Positions 1 through 8,739 of a DNA stretch of 13,052 nt are shown piece by piece. The notes under the pieces were generated by a model. The model was not told where the DNA came from. It worked only from the letters and a program-made list of their open reading frames with translations, and did no database searches. The first letter of the stretch is position 1; every line of letters begins with the position of its first letter. A program made the translations under genes and the position numbers. Source of the DNA: Hyphomicrobiales bacterium (GTDB lineage Bacteria; Pseudomonadota; Alphaproteobacteria; Rhizobiales; Xanthobacteraceae); NCBI GenBank assembly GCA_016210825.1, contig JACQTM010000210.1, positions 1 through 13,052 on the forward strand, written 5' to 3'.

Positions 1-655
1 AGGCAAAGAAGGCAAGCCAAGCCCATTTCTGCAGCTCGGGCGAGAAGCCGTGCCGCATCAGCGTCGGGATGTCGGTCGTGCCGGCGGCCCAATACATCGC
101 CATGATGGCGAGCAGCATCAACACCGAGCCGAGTAATGTGTATAGAAAGAATTTGAAGCTGGCATAGACCCGGCGCGCCCCGCCCCAGACCCCGATGATA
201 AGAAACATCGGGATCAGTCCGCCTTCGAAAAATAGATAAAAGAGAACGAGATCGAGCGCGGCGAATGTTCCGACCATCAGCACTTCGAGAACAAGAAACG
301 CAATCATGTATTCCTTGACGCGCGTCTCGATCGCCTCGAAGCTCGCGGCGATGCAGAGCGGCATCAATGCGGTCGTCAGAATGACAAATGGCAACGAGAT
401 GCCGTCGACGCCCATGTGATAGGTGCCGTAACCGCCGAGCCACGGCGCTTTTTCCTCAAACTGGAATTCGGCCGAGGACGGATCGAACCGCCAAACCAGC
501 GCCAGTGACACGGCAAATGTGAGGATCGTCGTCCAAAGCGCCGCCCAACGCGCGTTGCGTTTCGTCGACTCGTCGTCGCCCCTTAGCATCATGATGAATA
601 TGACACCGACCAACGGAAGGAACGTCGTCAGTGAAAGGATCGGCCAGCTCGCCAT
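1..655 (-). CDS. nuoM: NADH-quinone oxidoreductase subunit M (N-terminal part, cut by window edge)
   Basis: Antiporter-like proton-pumping subunit of the complex I membrane arm. The first 218 residues are in the window; the rest lies beyond the left edge. My translation begins MASWPILSLTTFLPLVG and contains the conserved stretch YHMGVDGISLP (about residues 79-89). It also has FYLFFEGGLIPMF, in which Glu144 matches the essential transmembrane glutamate known from E. coli NuoM, followed by FKFFLYTLLGSVLMLLAIMA. Several hydrophobic helices are evident. The ATG shares one base with the TGA of nuoL, so translation is probably coupled to the upstream gene. Nothing is odd in the visible part. A family assignment to NuoL or NuoN is unlikely given the FFEGGLIPMF signature and the gene order. 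Confidence 0.95.
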   Translation of the reverse strand, partial: MASWPILSLTTFLPLVGVIFIMMLRGDDESTKRNARWAALWTTILTFAVSLALVWRFDPSSAEFQFEEKAPWLGGYGTYHMGVDGISLPFVILTTALMPLCIAASFEAIETRVKEYMIAFLVLEVLMVGTFAALDLVLFYLFFEGGLIPMFLIIGVWGGARRVYASFKFFLYTLLGSVLMLLAIMAMYWAAGTTDIPTLMRHGFSPELQKWAWLAFFA

Positions 656-2583
656 CAATGGCCTCCGGCGAACATGAACCAGGTAATCAGGGCGGCCGCC
701 CCGATCAGCATGGCGAAGGCATAGTGGTAGAGGTAGCCGGTCTGCAGACGCACGACATTGCGCGTGACGTCGAGCACGCGGGCGGACACACCATCCGGCC
801 CAAACCCATCGATCAGCCAGCCGTCGCCGCCCTTCCACAACAAACGGCCAAGCCACTTGGTGGACCGTACGAAGACAAGTTCATACAGCTCATCGAAGTA
901 CCACTTATTGAGCAAAAACCTGTAGAGCGCATCGTGTTGCCGCGCGAGCGCTTCGGGGATGCGCGGGTTACGAATATAGAATAGCCAGGCGATGAGGAAT
1001 CCGATCGCCATCATCAACGTCGGCAGCATTACGATCGGCCACGGCACGTGGTGCATGGCGTCGAGGATATGATTGCCATCGGCGAATTTTAACGAGTCGC
1101 GGAAAAATTCCCCAACCGCTTCACCGGCGAATAATTCCTTGAACGGCCAGCCCGCTATGATTGAGCCTGCGGCCAGGAAAACGAGCGGCACAAGGATGAC
1201 GTAGGGACTCTCACGCGCCGCGTCGTAGTGGTGCCGGTCGTGCGGTTCGCCGTGGAAGGTCTTGAAGATCAGCCGCCAAGAATAAAACGACGTAAGCAAA
1301 GCCGCGGTGACCGTGAGAATGAAGGCATAGAGCGCGAATGGATTCGTCCCGGCATATGCCGCTTCGATGATCGCATCCTTTGAGTAGAAGCCCGCGGTGA
1401 ACGGAAATCCGGTAAGCGCAAGCGTGCCGACCACCATCGTCCAATAGGTGAATGGGATCTTTCGGCGCAGGCCGCCCATATGACGAATGTCCTGTTCGTG
1501 ATGCATGGCGATGATCACGGAGCCGGAGCCGAGGAACAGCAGCGCCTTGAAAAACGCATGCGTGAACAGATGCCACATACCGACCGAATAAGCACCGACC
1601 CCCATGGCGACAAACATGTAGCCGAGCTGCGAGCAAGTCGAATAGGCGACGATGCGTTTGATGTCGTTCTGCACGAGCCCGACCGTTGCGGCAAAGAAGG
1701 CGGTGGTCGCGCCAACCAAAGTGACGAAGCCAGCAGCGGTCGGCGACAATTCGAACAACGGCGATAGCCGGGCGACCATGAATACGCCCGCGGTGACCAT
1801 GGTGGCGGCATGGATTAATGCTGAGACCGGCGTTGGCCCTTCCATAGCGTCGGGTAACCAAGTGTGGAGCAGGAACTGCGCCGATTTCCCCATCGCACCC
1901 ATGAACAGCAACAGACAGATGAGTGTGAGCGCATCGGCTTGCCAGCCGAAAAAATTAATGGTCTTGCCCAATAGCGCCGGCGCCTGCGCGAACACGATGT
2001 CGAGCACCACCGACCCCGTCATCATGTAAACCGCGAAAATACCGAGGGCGAAGCCGAAATCGCCTATGCGATTGACGATAAAAGCCTTAATCGCCGCTGC
2101 GTTGGCCTCGGGCTTGAGGTACCAGAAGCCGATCAAGAGATAGCTCATCAGGCCGACGCCTTCCCAGCCGAAGAACAGCTGGACCAGATTGTCGGACGTA
2201 ACCAGCATCAGCATCGCAAACGTAAAGAGCGACAGATACGAAAAAAAACGCGGCCGGTGCGGATCATCAGCCATGTAGCCGATCGAATAGAGATGCACGA
2301 ATGCCGAAATCGTGGTCACAACGACGAGCATGACGACAGTGAGCGTATCGATGCGCAACGACCAGTCGACTTTCAAATCCCCCGATGACATCCATGTCGT
2401 CAGCAGCACCCGCTCGTCATGATGAAGAAGGCCGACCTGGACGAATGCGATCCAGGACAGCGCCATCGAGATGAAAAGGAATGTCGTCGTCACAACCTCG
2501 GACGGGCGCGGCCCGATCAGGCGGCCGAACAGACCCGCGATCAGGCAGCCAAGCAGCGGAAGGAAAACTATTGCCTGATACAT
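655..2583 (-). CDS. nuoL: NADH-quinone oxidoreductase subunit L
   Basis: Largest, distal antiporter-like subunit of the complex I membrane arm, a polytopic inner-membrane protein thought to move protons. It is 642 residues long, normal for alphaproteobacteria. Visible signatures are LFFGWEGVGLMSYLLIGFW (Glu141, equivalent to E. coli E144), GKSAQFLLHTWLPDAMEGPT (Lys233, equivalent to K229), the NDIKRIVAYSTCSQLGYM loop, and GFYSKDAI (Lys402, equivalent to K399). The C-terminal part from about residue 510 to the end fits the lateral amphipathic helix and final anchor helix typical of NuoL. The start follows the nuoK stop after a single base and the stop overlaps the nuoM start by one base. The sequence looks intact and functional. 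Confidence 0.97.
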   Translation of the reverse strand: MYQAIVFLPLLGCLIAGLFGRLIGPRPSEVVTTTFLFISMALSWIAFVQVGLLHHDERVLLTTWMSSGDLKVDWSLRIDTLTVVMLVVVTTISAFVHLYSIGYMADDPHRPRFFSYLSLFTFAMLMLVTSDNLVQLFFGWEGVGLMSYLLIGFWYLKPEANAAAIKAFIVNRIGDFGFALGIFAVYMMTGSVVLDIVFAQAPALLGKTINFFGWQADALTLICLLLFMGAMGKSAQFLLHTWLPDAMEGPTPVSALIHAATMVTAGVFMVARLSPLFELSPTAAGFVTLVGATTAFFAATVGLVQNDIKRIVAYSTCSQLGYMFVAMGVGAYSVGMWHLFTHAFFKALLFLGSGSVIIAMHHEQDIRHMGGLRRKIPFTYWTMVVGTLALTGFPFTAGFYSKDAIIEAAYAGTNPFALYAFILTVTAALLTSFYSWRLIFKTFHGEPHDRHHYDAARESPYVILVPLVFLAAGSIIAGWPFKELFAGEAVGEFFRDSLKFADGNHILDAMHHVPWPIVMLPTLMMAIGFLIAWLFYIRNPRIPEALARQHDALYRFLLNKWYFDELYELVFVRSTKWLGRLLWKGGDGWLIDGFGPDGVSARVLDVTRNVVRLQTGYLYHYAFAMLIGAAALITWFMFAGGH

Positions 2584-2584
2584 C

Positions 2585-2893
2585 TCAGCCCTTCATCAAA
2601 TTGACGTCTTCGACCGCGATCGAGCCGCGGTTGCGGTAGTAAACGACGAGAATGGCAAGTCCGATTGCGGCCTCCGCCGCCGCGACCGTGAGGACGAGCA
2701 ACGCGAAGATCTGGCCGACGATGTCGCCGAGAAAACTTGAAAAAGCGACGAGATTGATATTGGCGGCAAGCAGGATCAATTCTATCGACATCAGGATGAT
2801 GATCACATTCTTGCGGTTGAGAAAGATGCCGAAGATCCCGAACGTAAACAGGATCGCGCCAACTGAGAGATAGTGTCCAAGGCCGATGGTCAT
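2585..2893 (-). CDS. nuoK: NADH-quinone oxidoreductase subunit K
   Basis: Small membrane-arm subunit related to MrpC, part of the proton path between the quinone site and the antiporter-like subunits. It has 102 residues in three transmembrane helices. The two conserved membrane glutamates are Glu38 (in ILMSIELILLA) and Glu74 (in TVAAAEAAIGLAI), corresponding to E36 and E72 of E. coli. I chose the ATG giving MTIGLGHYLS because it matches the family N-terminus; the open frame extends 34 codons further upstream into the end of nuoJ, but that extension has no family character. The ATG lies four bases after the nuoJ TGA, and the stop lies one base before nuoL. Intact. Confidence 0.97.
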   Translation of the reverse strand: MTIGLGHYLSVGAILFTFGIFGIFLNRKNVIIILMSIELILLAANINLVAFSSFLGDIVGQIFALLVLTVAAAEAAIGLAILVVYYRNRGSIAVEDVNLMKG

Positions 2894-2897
2894 GGCA

Positions 2898-3512
2898 TCA
2901 TCCCTGCAGGCCTTGGCCGGGCCGGACATTTCGGATTTCGATTGCTGTCGCCTTGCTGCGCGCGATCTGATTAGCAATGACTTGCCGCTTGACATTTTCC
3001 TTGTGGCGCAACGTCAACACGATTGCGCCGACCATGGCGACGAGTAAGACGAGACCGGCGGCCTGAAAGAAATAGAGGTAGCGCGTGTAGAGTACGAGCC
3101 CGATCGCTTCGGTGTTGGTAACCGAGGCCGGGATCGGCGCCGCTACCAAATTTGGGATCCCCGGTCCGATGTTCCATGCACCGACCACGAGAAGGATCTC
3201 CGCGAGGAATACGATCCCGACCAGCCCACCGATCGGCAGATACTGCAAGAAGCCCTGACGAAGTTCGGCGAAATCGACGTCGAGCATCATCACAACGAAG
3301 AGAAAGAGCACGGCGACCGCGCCGACATAGACAACAACTAAGATCATCGCCAGGAATTCAGCGCCAAGCAGCAGAAAAAGGCCCGCCGCGTTTACGAAGG
3401 CGAGAATAAGATAGAGCACCGAGTGTACGGGATTCCTCGCTGCGATGACCATAAAGGCCGAGGCGACGCAGATGCTGGCGAAGAGATAAAAAAACAGCGC
3501 GGAAAGGATCAT
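2898..3512 (-). CDS. nuoJ: NADH-quinone oxidoreductase subunit J
   Basis: Membrane-arm subunit of complex I that packs between NuoK, NuoA and NuoH and takes part in coupling. It has 204 residues with five predicted transmembrane helices: MILSALFFYLFASICVASAF, then NPVHSVLYLILAFVNAAGLF, LLLGAEFLAMILVVVYVGAV with the conserved VGAVAVLFLFVVMMLDV segment, a helix around GGLVGIVFLAEILLVVGAW, and a last one around AAGLVLLVAMVGAIVLT. The C-terminus is basic. I set the start at the ATG four bases after the nuoI stop. The open frame continues 118 codons upstream, but that part lies out of frame inside nuoI and is arginine/serine-rich noise. Intact. Confidence 0.95.
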   Translation of the reverse strand: MILSALFFYLFASICVASAFMVIAARNPVHSVLYLILAFVNAAGLFLLLGAEFLAMILVVVYVGAVAVLFLFVVMMLDVDFAELRQGFLQYLPIGGLVGIVFLAEILLVVGAWNIGPGIPNLVAAPIPASVTNTEAIGLVLYTRYLYFFQAAGLVLLVAMVGAIVLTLRHKENVKRQVIANQIARSKATAIEIRNVRPGQGLQG

Positions 3513-3516
3513 TCGA

Positions 3517-4005
3517 TCACCGGTATGGCCCATCGAGTCGCATGTTGGCGGCAATCTCGCGCTCCCAGCGGTCGCCGTTAGCGAGCAGGCGCTCCTTGTC
3601 GTAGTAAAGTTCCTCGCGAGTCTCAGTGGCGAATTCGAAATTCGGCCCCTCGACGATGGCGTCAACCGGGCAGGCTTCCTGGCACAAACCGCAATAGATG
3701 CATTTGACCATATCGATGTCGTAGCGCGTGGTGCGTCGCGTACCGTCGTTGCGGCGCGGGCCCGCCTCAATGGTGATTGCCTGCGCCGGGCAGATCGCCT
3801 CGCACAGTTTGCAGGCAATGCAGCGCTCTTCACCGTTGGGATAGCGGCGCAACACATGCTCACCACGGAAACGCGGCGAGATCGGCCCTTTCTCGAAAGG
3901 ATAGTTGAGCGTCGGCTTGGCTTTGAAAAAATAGCGCATGGCCAGGAAAAACGCCGCCGTGAATTCCCACAGGAAAACCGAACGCGCCGCTTGATCCAAT
4001 CTCAT
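3517..4005 (-). CDS. nuoI: NADH-quinone oxidoreductase subunit I (two 4Fe-4S ferredoxin)
   Basis: Peripheral-arm subunit that carries electrons through clusters N6a and N6b towards NuoB and cluster N2. It has 162 residues. Both ferredoxin-type motifs are complete: CIACKLCEAICP (Cys62, 65, 68, 72) and CIYCGLCQEACP (Cys102, 105, 108, 112). The N-terminal segment around residues 8-30 is the amphipathic helix that sits on the membrane surface. The start is supported by a strong Shine-Dalgarno (AAGGGAGG about eight bases upstream of the ATG), one of the best in the operon. This fits with the gene following the only sizeable gap (46 bases) inside the operon. Intact and highly conserved. Confidence 0.97.
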   Translation of the reverse strand: MRLDQAARSVFLWEFTAAFFLAMRYFFKAKPTLNYPFEKGPISPRFRGEHVLRRYPNGEERCIACKLCEAICPAQAITIEAGPRRNDGTRRTTRYDIDMVKCIYCGLCQEACPVDAIVEGPNFEFATETREELYYDKERLLANGDRWEREIAANMRLDGPYR

Positions 4006-4051
4006 GCGCCGATCCTCCCTTGTAAGCAGGTCGCAAGGCCGAAGTGTTGGG

Positions 4052-4291
4052 TCATTCGAACAAGGTGCCCGCCCAATAACCGACCGCTGCGAACGTTACG
4101 ATATCGATGCCTACAATCAGCCGCCGCATTAATGCAATTTTTCGCTCGAAGGACGCTTGTTCTTCCGCGGTTAGTGACCGGTCCAACAAGCGTAATCGCC
4201 GTTCCAGCGCGAACGCCACGACGCGGCCGCCGATCACCCCGATGAAGATGCCAATGGCGGCACCAATCATTCCGGCGGGCGAAACGGTCAT
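4052..4291 (-). CDS. small two-helix membrane protein of unknown function within the nuo operon
   Basis: I do not recognise this 79-residue protein. It begins MTVSPAGMIGAAIGIFIG and shows a glycine-rich hydrophobic helix at about residues 8-29. A charged middle follows (residues 30-57, rich in Arg, Glu and Leu, including ERRLRLLDRSL and TAEEQASFERK), then a second hydrophobic helix at about 58-77 ending WAGTLFE. A hairpin with both ends on one side of the membrane is the simplest topology. It is not a standard complex I subunit: NuoH and NuoI usually adjoin. An AGG-containing ribosome site lies about five bases before the ATG, 15 bases separate it from nuoH and 46 from nuoI, and it is in the same direction, so it should be co-transcribed. 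It may be an accessory or assembly factor, but that is inference from position only. Confidence 0.7.
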   Translation of the reverse strand: MTVSPAGMIGAAIGIFIGVIGGRVVAFALERRLRLLDRSLTAEEQASFERKIALMRRLIVGIDIVTFAAVGYWAGTLFE

Positions 4292-4306
4292 TTTGGCCTG
4301 CCCTCG

Positions 4307-5338
4307 TCATTTCGGCGCCAAGCCCGTGAATTGCAGAACTGTGGCAACAATCGCAACCATCGCCAAAGACAGTGGCAGGAACACTTTCCAGCCAAGCCGC
4401 ATCAATTGATCGTAGCGATAGCGCGGGACAATCGCTTTTGCCATCGCGAATAGGAAGAATAGGAACAACGCCTTGAGCGTGAACCAAATCACCCCTGGCA
4501 CCCAGGTGAATGGCGGAAACGGCACCGGCGGCAGCCAGCCCCCAAGGAACAGGATCGTTCCCATGGCGCACATGGTGCTGATGGCTACGTATTCGCCGAG
4601 CATGAACAGCAGGTATGGCGTCGAGCCGTATTCGACCATGAATCCGGCAACGAGTTCGGATTCTGCCTCGACGAGGTCGAATGGCGGCCGGTTCGTCTCC
4701 GCCAACGCCGACACGTAGAAGACCACGAACATCGGCAATAGCGGCAGCCAATACCAGTTCAGCAGGCCCCACTTGCCGTTCTGCGCCTCAACGATGGCTG
4801 AAAGGTTCAGCGATCCGGCGCACAACAGGACCGTAATGATGACAAAGCCAATGGAGACTTCGTAGGAGACCATCTGCGCCGCCGAACGCAACGCGGCGAG
4901 GAATGGATACTTCGAATTTGACGCCCAGCCGGCCATGATGATGCCGTACACGCTGAGCGAGGAGATGGCGAAGATATAGAGGATGCCGACATTGATGTCG
5001 GCGATGACCCACTTGGCGTTTACGGGGATCACTGCCCAGGCGGCGAGCGCGAGCACACACGAGACCAGCGGCGCCAGGAGGAAGACGCCCTTGTTGGCGC
5101 CGGCCGGGATCACCGGCTCCTTGAACACGAATTTCAACAAGTCGGCAAAGGACTGCAGTAGTCCCCAAGGCCCGACAACGTTTGGCCCCCGCCGTATCTG
5201 CACTGCCGCCCAGATCTTGCGGTCGGCCAAGAGTATGTAGGCAACTGCGACCAGAAGAATGACAAGCAGCAACACGCTCTGGGCCACCATGATGATCAGC
5301 GGCCAGAGATAGCTTGTCCAGAATTCGGGAAGCGTCAC
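4307..5338 (-). CDS. nuoH: NADH-quinone oxidoreductase subunit H
   Basis: Membrane subunit that forms the quinone entry channel with NuoB and NuoD and begins the proton-translocating axis. About 343 residues with some eight transmembrane helices. Diagnostic stretches are ADRKIWAAVQIRRGPNVVGP, LLQSFADLLKFVFKEPVIPA, SKYPFLAALRSAAQMVSYEV and ALAETNRPPFDLVEAESELV. The last holds the acidic cytoplasmic loop near the quinone site. The start is uncertain because there is no good ATG. I prefer the GTG at 5338, which has GGAG eight bases upstream and gives the family's usual N-terminal length. The GTG at 5347, overlapping the nuoG stop as GTGA, is the alternative and adds three residues. The frame is open to an ATG at 5392, but that part resembles no NuoH. 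Otherwise intact. Confidence 0.95.
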   Translation of the reverse strand: MTLPEFWTSYLWPLIIMVAQSVLLLVILLVAVAYILLADRKIWAAVQIRRGPNVVGPWGLLQSFADLLKFVFKEPVIPAGANKGVFLLAPLVSCVLALAAWAVIPVNAKWVIADINVGILYIFAISSLSVYGIIMAGWASNSKYPFLAALRSAAQMVSYEVSIGFVIITVLLCAGSLNLSAIVEAQNGKWGLLNWYWLPLLPMFVVFYVSALAETNRPPFDLVEAESELVAGFMVEYGSTPYLLFMLGEYVAISTMCAMGTILFLGGWLPPVPFPPFTWVPGVIWFTLKALFLFFLFAMAKAIVPRYRYDQLMRLGWKVFLPLSLAMVAIVATVLQFTGLAPK

Positions 5339-5343
5339 GTTGT

Positions 5344-7419
5344 TCACTCCGCCGCCGTCATCGCTGCGGCGCCCTCGGCGATGGCCGAGCATTCAGCCAT
5401 CACAGTCGAAGCGCGTGCGATCGGATTGGTGAAATAAAAGTCATCGACCGGCGAGACAAAACCTGTCCGGTCGGTTTTAGTTTTCGTTTTAGCAAGCACG
5501 CCGATCGCAGACGGGTCGGCCTGCTCAATTTGATCGATGTGTGACAAATGCGGGTAAGCGGCGAACACGGCTTTGCGCAATGCGTTGAGCGAATCGTAAG
5601 GCAGCGTCTTGCCAAGCGCATTGGACAGTGCACGCAGGATTGCCCAATCTTCTCGCGCGTCTCCCGGGGGAAACGCCGCGCGCCCGGCAAGCTGCACGCG
5701 CCCCTCGGTGTTGACATAGATACCGGATTTTTCCGGGTAGGCTGCACCCGACAGAACGACGTCGGCCCGGTGCGCGCCGGCGTCGCCGTGGCTGCCGATA
5801 TAAACCACGAAAGCACCCGGCCCGATGTCGATTTCGTCGGCCCCAAGGAGAACGAGAACGTCGAGAGCTTTCGCCTTTGCCATCTCGGCAGCGGTGAAAC
5901 CGCCCTGCCCCGGCACGAATCCGATATCGAGAGCGCCAACGCGCGAGGCTGCATAATGCAGGACGGAAAAGCCGTTCCAGTCATTCTTCACCGCGCCAAC
6001 GGCGAGGGCGGTGTTCGCAGCGATCGCCGCGACACCCGCGCCGTCCTTGCGCGCGAGCGCCCCCGCCCCGATGAGGAGGAGCGGACGCTCAGCCGCCTTC
6101 AATGTCTTGCCGAATTCATGCTCGCTTAAACCGGCGAGCGTTTCGGGACCGGCACCGAGATGATCGTAAGAATAGGTCAGGTCGGCCTTTTCACCGATCA
6201 AGCCGATCGGAAATTTACCGGTACGCCAGCGTTTGCGAATGCGGGCATTGAGGACCGCCGCTTCCTTGCGCGGGTTTGATCCGATGATGAGTAACGCATC
6301 GGCCTGCTCGATCCCGGCAATGGTCGCGTTGAACAAATAGGTCGCACGGCCCATTGCAGGATCAATCGCGGCACCATCCTGACGCGCGTCGATATTTTTT
6401 GAGCCAAGCCGCGTCATCAGATCCTTAAGCGAGAACAATTCCTCAACCGTCGCAAGGTCGCCGGCAATCGCGCCGATGCGCCCAGGCGTTGCAGCCTTGA
6501 TGCGCTCGGCAATCACCGCGAACGCCTCGCTCCATGAGGCCGCGCGCAGCCGTCCGCCTTCACGGATAAGTGGTTGATCGAGACGTTGCGAGCGCAGACC
6601 GTCCACGACGTGGCGCGTCTTATCGGAGATCCACTCTTCGTTCACAGCCTCGTTGACGCGCGGCAGGATGCGCATGACTTCGCGACCGCGGGTATCGATG
6701 CGGATCGCCGAGCCAACGGCATCCATCACATCGATGCTTTCAGTCTTGTTGAGCTCCCAAGGCCGTGCCGCGAACGCATAGGGCTTCGAGGTCAATGCGC
6801 CGACAGGACAGAGATCGACCACGTTGCCCTGCAATTCCGAAGTCATGGCGCTTTCGAGATAGGTCGTGATCTCCATATCTTCGCCGCGGCCGATAGCGCC
6901 GAGCTCGGGAACGCCTGCGACTTCGGTCGCAAAGCGGATGCATCGCGTGCAATGGATGCAACGCGTCATAATCGTCTTAACCAGCGCCCCGATATATTTA
7001 TCCTCGACCGCGCGTTTGTTTTCGGTGTAGCGGCTTGAGTCCACGCCATAGGCCATGGCCTGATCCTGCAAATCGCATTCGCCGCCCTGGTCGCAGATCG
7101 GACAATCGAGCGGATGATTGATCAGCAGGAATTCCATCACGCCTTCGCGTGCCTTTTTCACCATGGGCGTGCGCGTGTTAACGACTGGCGGCTCGCCATT
7201 CGGGCCCGGACGGCAGTCGCGCACGCCCCAGGCGCAACTCGCGACCGGCTTGGGTGAGCCCTTGAGCTCAACCAGGCACATCCGGCAATTGCCGGCGATC
7301 GATAGCCGCTCGTGGAAGCAGAAGCGTGGAATTTCCGCGCCCGCCGCCTCGCATGCCTGCAGCAGCGTGAATTCCGCCGGGACGTCGACCTCTTTGCCGT
7401 CGATAACAAGCTTGGTCAT
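5344..7419 (-). CDS. nuoG: NADH-quinone oxidoreductase subunit G
   Basis: Large iron-sulfur subunit of the NADH-oxidising module, 691 residues, normal for alphaproteobacteria. The N-terminal 2Fe-2S domain holds cluster N1b (Cys34, 45, 48, 62; NCRMCLVELKG). The next segment holds cluster N5 with its His ligand (His102, Cys106, 109, 115; NHPLDCPICDQGGEC). Cluster N4 follows (Cys154, 157, 160 in MTRCIHCTRC, and Cys204 in DLCPVGALTSKP). From about residue 218 the protein is a degenerate molybdopterin-oxidoreductase-like domain without a cofactor, as usual in this family. The extra N7 cysteine motif of some bacterial NuoG proteins is not seen. It starts 16 bases after nuoF. Intact. Confidence 0.97.
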   Translation of the reverse strand: MTKLVIDGKEVDVPAEFTLLQACEAAGAEIPRFCFHERLSIAGNCRMCLVELKGSPKPVASCAWGVRDCRPGPNGEPPVVNTRTPMVKKAREGVMEFLLINHPLDCPICDQGGECDLQDQAMAYGVDSSRYTENKRAVEDKYIGALVKTIMTRCIHCTRCIRFATEVAGVPELGAIGRGEDMEITTYLESAMTSELQGNVVDLCPVGALTSKPYAFAARPWELNKTESIDVMDAVGSAIRIDTRGREVMRILPRVNEAVNEEWISDKTRHVVDGLRSQRLDQPLIREGGRLRAASWSEAFAVIAERIKAATPGRIGAIAGDLATVEELFSLKDLMTRLGSKNIDARQDGAAIDPAMGRATYLFNATIAGIEQADALLIIGSNPRKEAAVLNARIRKRWRTGKFPIGLIGEKADLTYSYDHLGAGPETLAGLSEHEFGKTLKAAERPLLLIGAGALARKDGAGVAAIAANTALAVGAVKNDWNGFSVLHYAASRVGALDIGFVPGQGGFTAAEMAKAKALDVLVLLGADEIDIGPGAFVVYIGSHGDAGAHRADVVLSGAAYPEKSGIYVNTEGRVQLAGRAAFPPGDAREDWAILRALSNALGKTLPYDSLNALRKAVFAAYPHLSHIDQIEQADPSAIGVLAKTKTKTDRTGFVSPVDDFYFTNPIARASTVMAECSAIAEGAAAMTAAE

Positions 7420-7435
7420 TTTTTACCCGCGCCCC

Positions 7436-8737
7436 TCATTCCGCTGCCTCCCTCACAGGATCCGGATGCGGATTAGCGGCATATTGGTCGATGCGCCGCT
7501 CGATCTCCGGGCGGAAGTGGCGCAGCAGGCCTTGCACCGGCCAAGCCGCGCCATCGCCGAAGGCGCAGATGGTGTGACCCTCGATCTGCTTCGTCACTTC
7601 GAACAGCATGTCGATCTCGCTCTTGTGCGCCCTGCCCTCCGCCATGCGCGTGAGCACACGCCACATCCAGCCCATGCCTTCGCGACAGGGCGTGCACTGG
7701 CCACAGCTCTCGTGCTTGTAGAAATACGATATGCGCGCCATGGCACGGATGATGTCGGTCGATTTGTCCATCACGATCACCGCTGCCGTACCGAGCGCTG
7801 ATTTCAGCGCAGCCAGCGCGTCGAAATCCATCTTCAGGTCGTCGCATTGCGATGCCGGAATCAACGGCATCGACGAGCCACCGGGGATCACGGCGAGTAA
7901 ATTGTCCCAGCCGCCACGTACACCGCCAGCATGCGTCTCCAGGAGTTCGCGCAAGGGAACACCCATCGCCTCTTCGACGGTGCAAGGCTTGGTCACATGA
8001 CCGGAGATGCAAAACAATTTGGTGCCGGTATTGTTCGGCCGGCCGATGCCGGCGAACCAGGCGGCGCCACGCCGCATGATGTCGGGCACGACAGCGATCG
8101 ACTCCACGTTCTGTACCGTGGTTGGACAGCCATAGAGGCCGACATTGGCGGGAAACGGTGGCTTGAGGCGCGGCTGGCCCTTCTTGCCCTCGAGGCTTTC
8201 GAGCAAGGCGGTTTCCTCGCCGCAAATGTAAGCGCCGGCACCGTGATGGACGTAGAGATCGAATGGAAAGCCGAGGATGTACTTCTTGCCGAAGAGGTTG
8301 GCGTCATAGGCTTCGTCGATCGCGGCCTGCAACCACTCGCGCTCTCGGATGAATTCGCCGCGCACGTAGATGTAACCGGTGTTGGCGCCCATGGCGCAGC
8401 CGGCGATCAGGCAACCTTCGACGAGAAGATGCGGATCGTGGCGCATAATCTCGCGGTCTTTGCAGGTACCAGGCTCGGATTCGTCGGCATTGACCACGAG
8501 ATAGTTAGGCCGCCCGTCGGACTGTTTCGGCATGAACGACCATTTCAGTCCGGTGGGGAAGCCGGCGCCGCCGCGGCCGCGCAGGCCAGAAGCTTTGATC
8601 TCGTTGACGATGATGTCGCGGCCCTTGTCCAGGATCGCCTTGGTGCCGTCCCACGCGCCGCGGGCGCGCGCACCTTTTAGCCCCCAGTCATGGAGGCCAT
8701 AGAGATTCTTGAAGATGCGGTCCTTGTCGTCGAGCAT
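7436..8737 (-). CDS. nuoF: NADH-quinone oxidoreductase subunit F (NADH- and FMN-binding)
   Basis: Catalytic flavoprotein of complex I that oxidises NADH and passes electrons to cluster N3. It has 433 residues. The glycine-rich nucleotide/FMN loop is GLRGRGGAGFPTGLKW (residues 51-66). The FMN/NADH region NADESEPGTCKDRE (83-96), the conserved YICGEETALLESLEG (170-184) and the cluster N3 ligands Cys345, 348 and 351 (ESCGQCTPCREG) plus Cys391 (HTICAFGDGAAWP) are all present. It starts two bases after the nuoE stop. The short acidic/proline tail after residue 420 is of the type seen in alphaproteobacterial NuoF. Intact. Confidence 0.97.
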   Translation of the reverse strand: MLDDKDRIFKNLYGLHDWGLKGARARGAWDGTKAILDKGRDIIVNEIKASGLRGRGGAGFPTGLKWSFMPKQSDGRPNYLVVNADESEPGTCKDREIMRHDPHLLVEGCLIAGCAMGANTGYIYVRGEFIREREWLQAAIDEAYDANLFGKKYILGFPFDLYVHHGAGAYICGEETALLESLEGKKGQPRLKPPFPANVGLYGCPTTVQNVESIAVVPDIMRRGAAWFAGIGRPNNTGTKLFCISGHVTKPCTVEEAMGVPLRELLETHAGGVRGGWDNLLAVIPGGSSMPLIPASQCDDLKMDFDALAALKSALGTAAVIVMDKSTDIIRAMARISYFYKHESCGQCTPCREGMGWMWRVLTRMAEGRAHKSEIDMLFEVTKQIEGHTICAFGDGAAWPVQGLLRHFRPEIERRIDQYAANPHPDPVREAAE

Positions 8738-8739
8738 CG

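Noticed and set aside
5339..5392. ATG at 5392 as the nuoH start
   Set aside because: It would place 18 Arg/Gly-rich residues, encoded inside nuoG, before the first nuoH helix; a GTG at 5338 with GGAG upstream fits the family length better.
5548..6129. Plus-strand open frame of 193 codons opposite nuoG
   Set aside because: It is antisense to the C-terminal domain of nuoG and has no ribosome site or family character that I can see.
7931..8680. Long plus-strand open frame opposite nuoF (249 codons)
   Set aside because: It lies wholly antisense to a well-conserved nuoF, has no recognisable domain, and is a typical GC-rich shadow frame.
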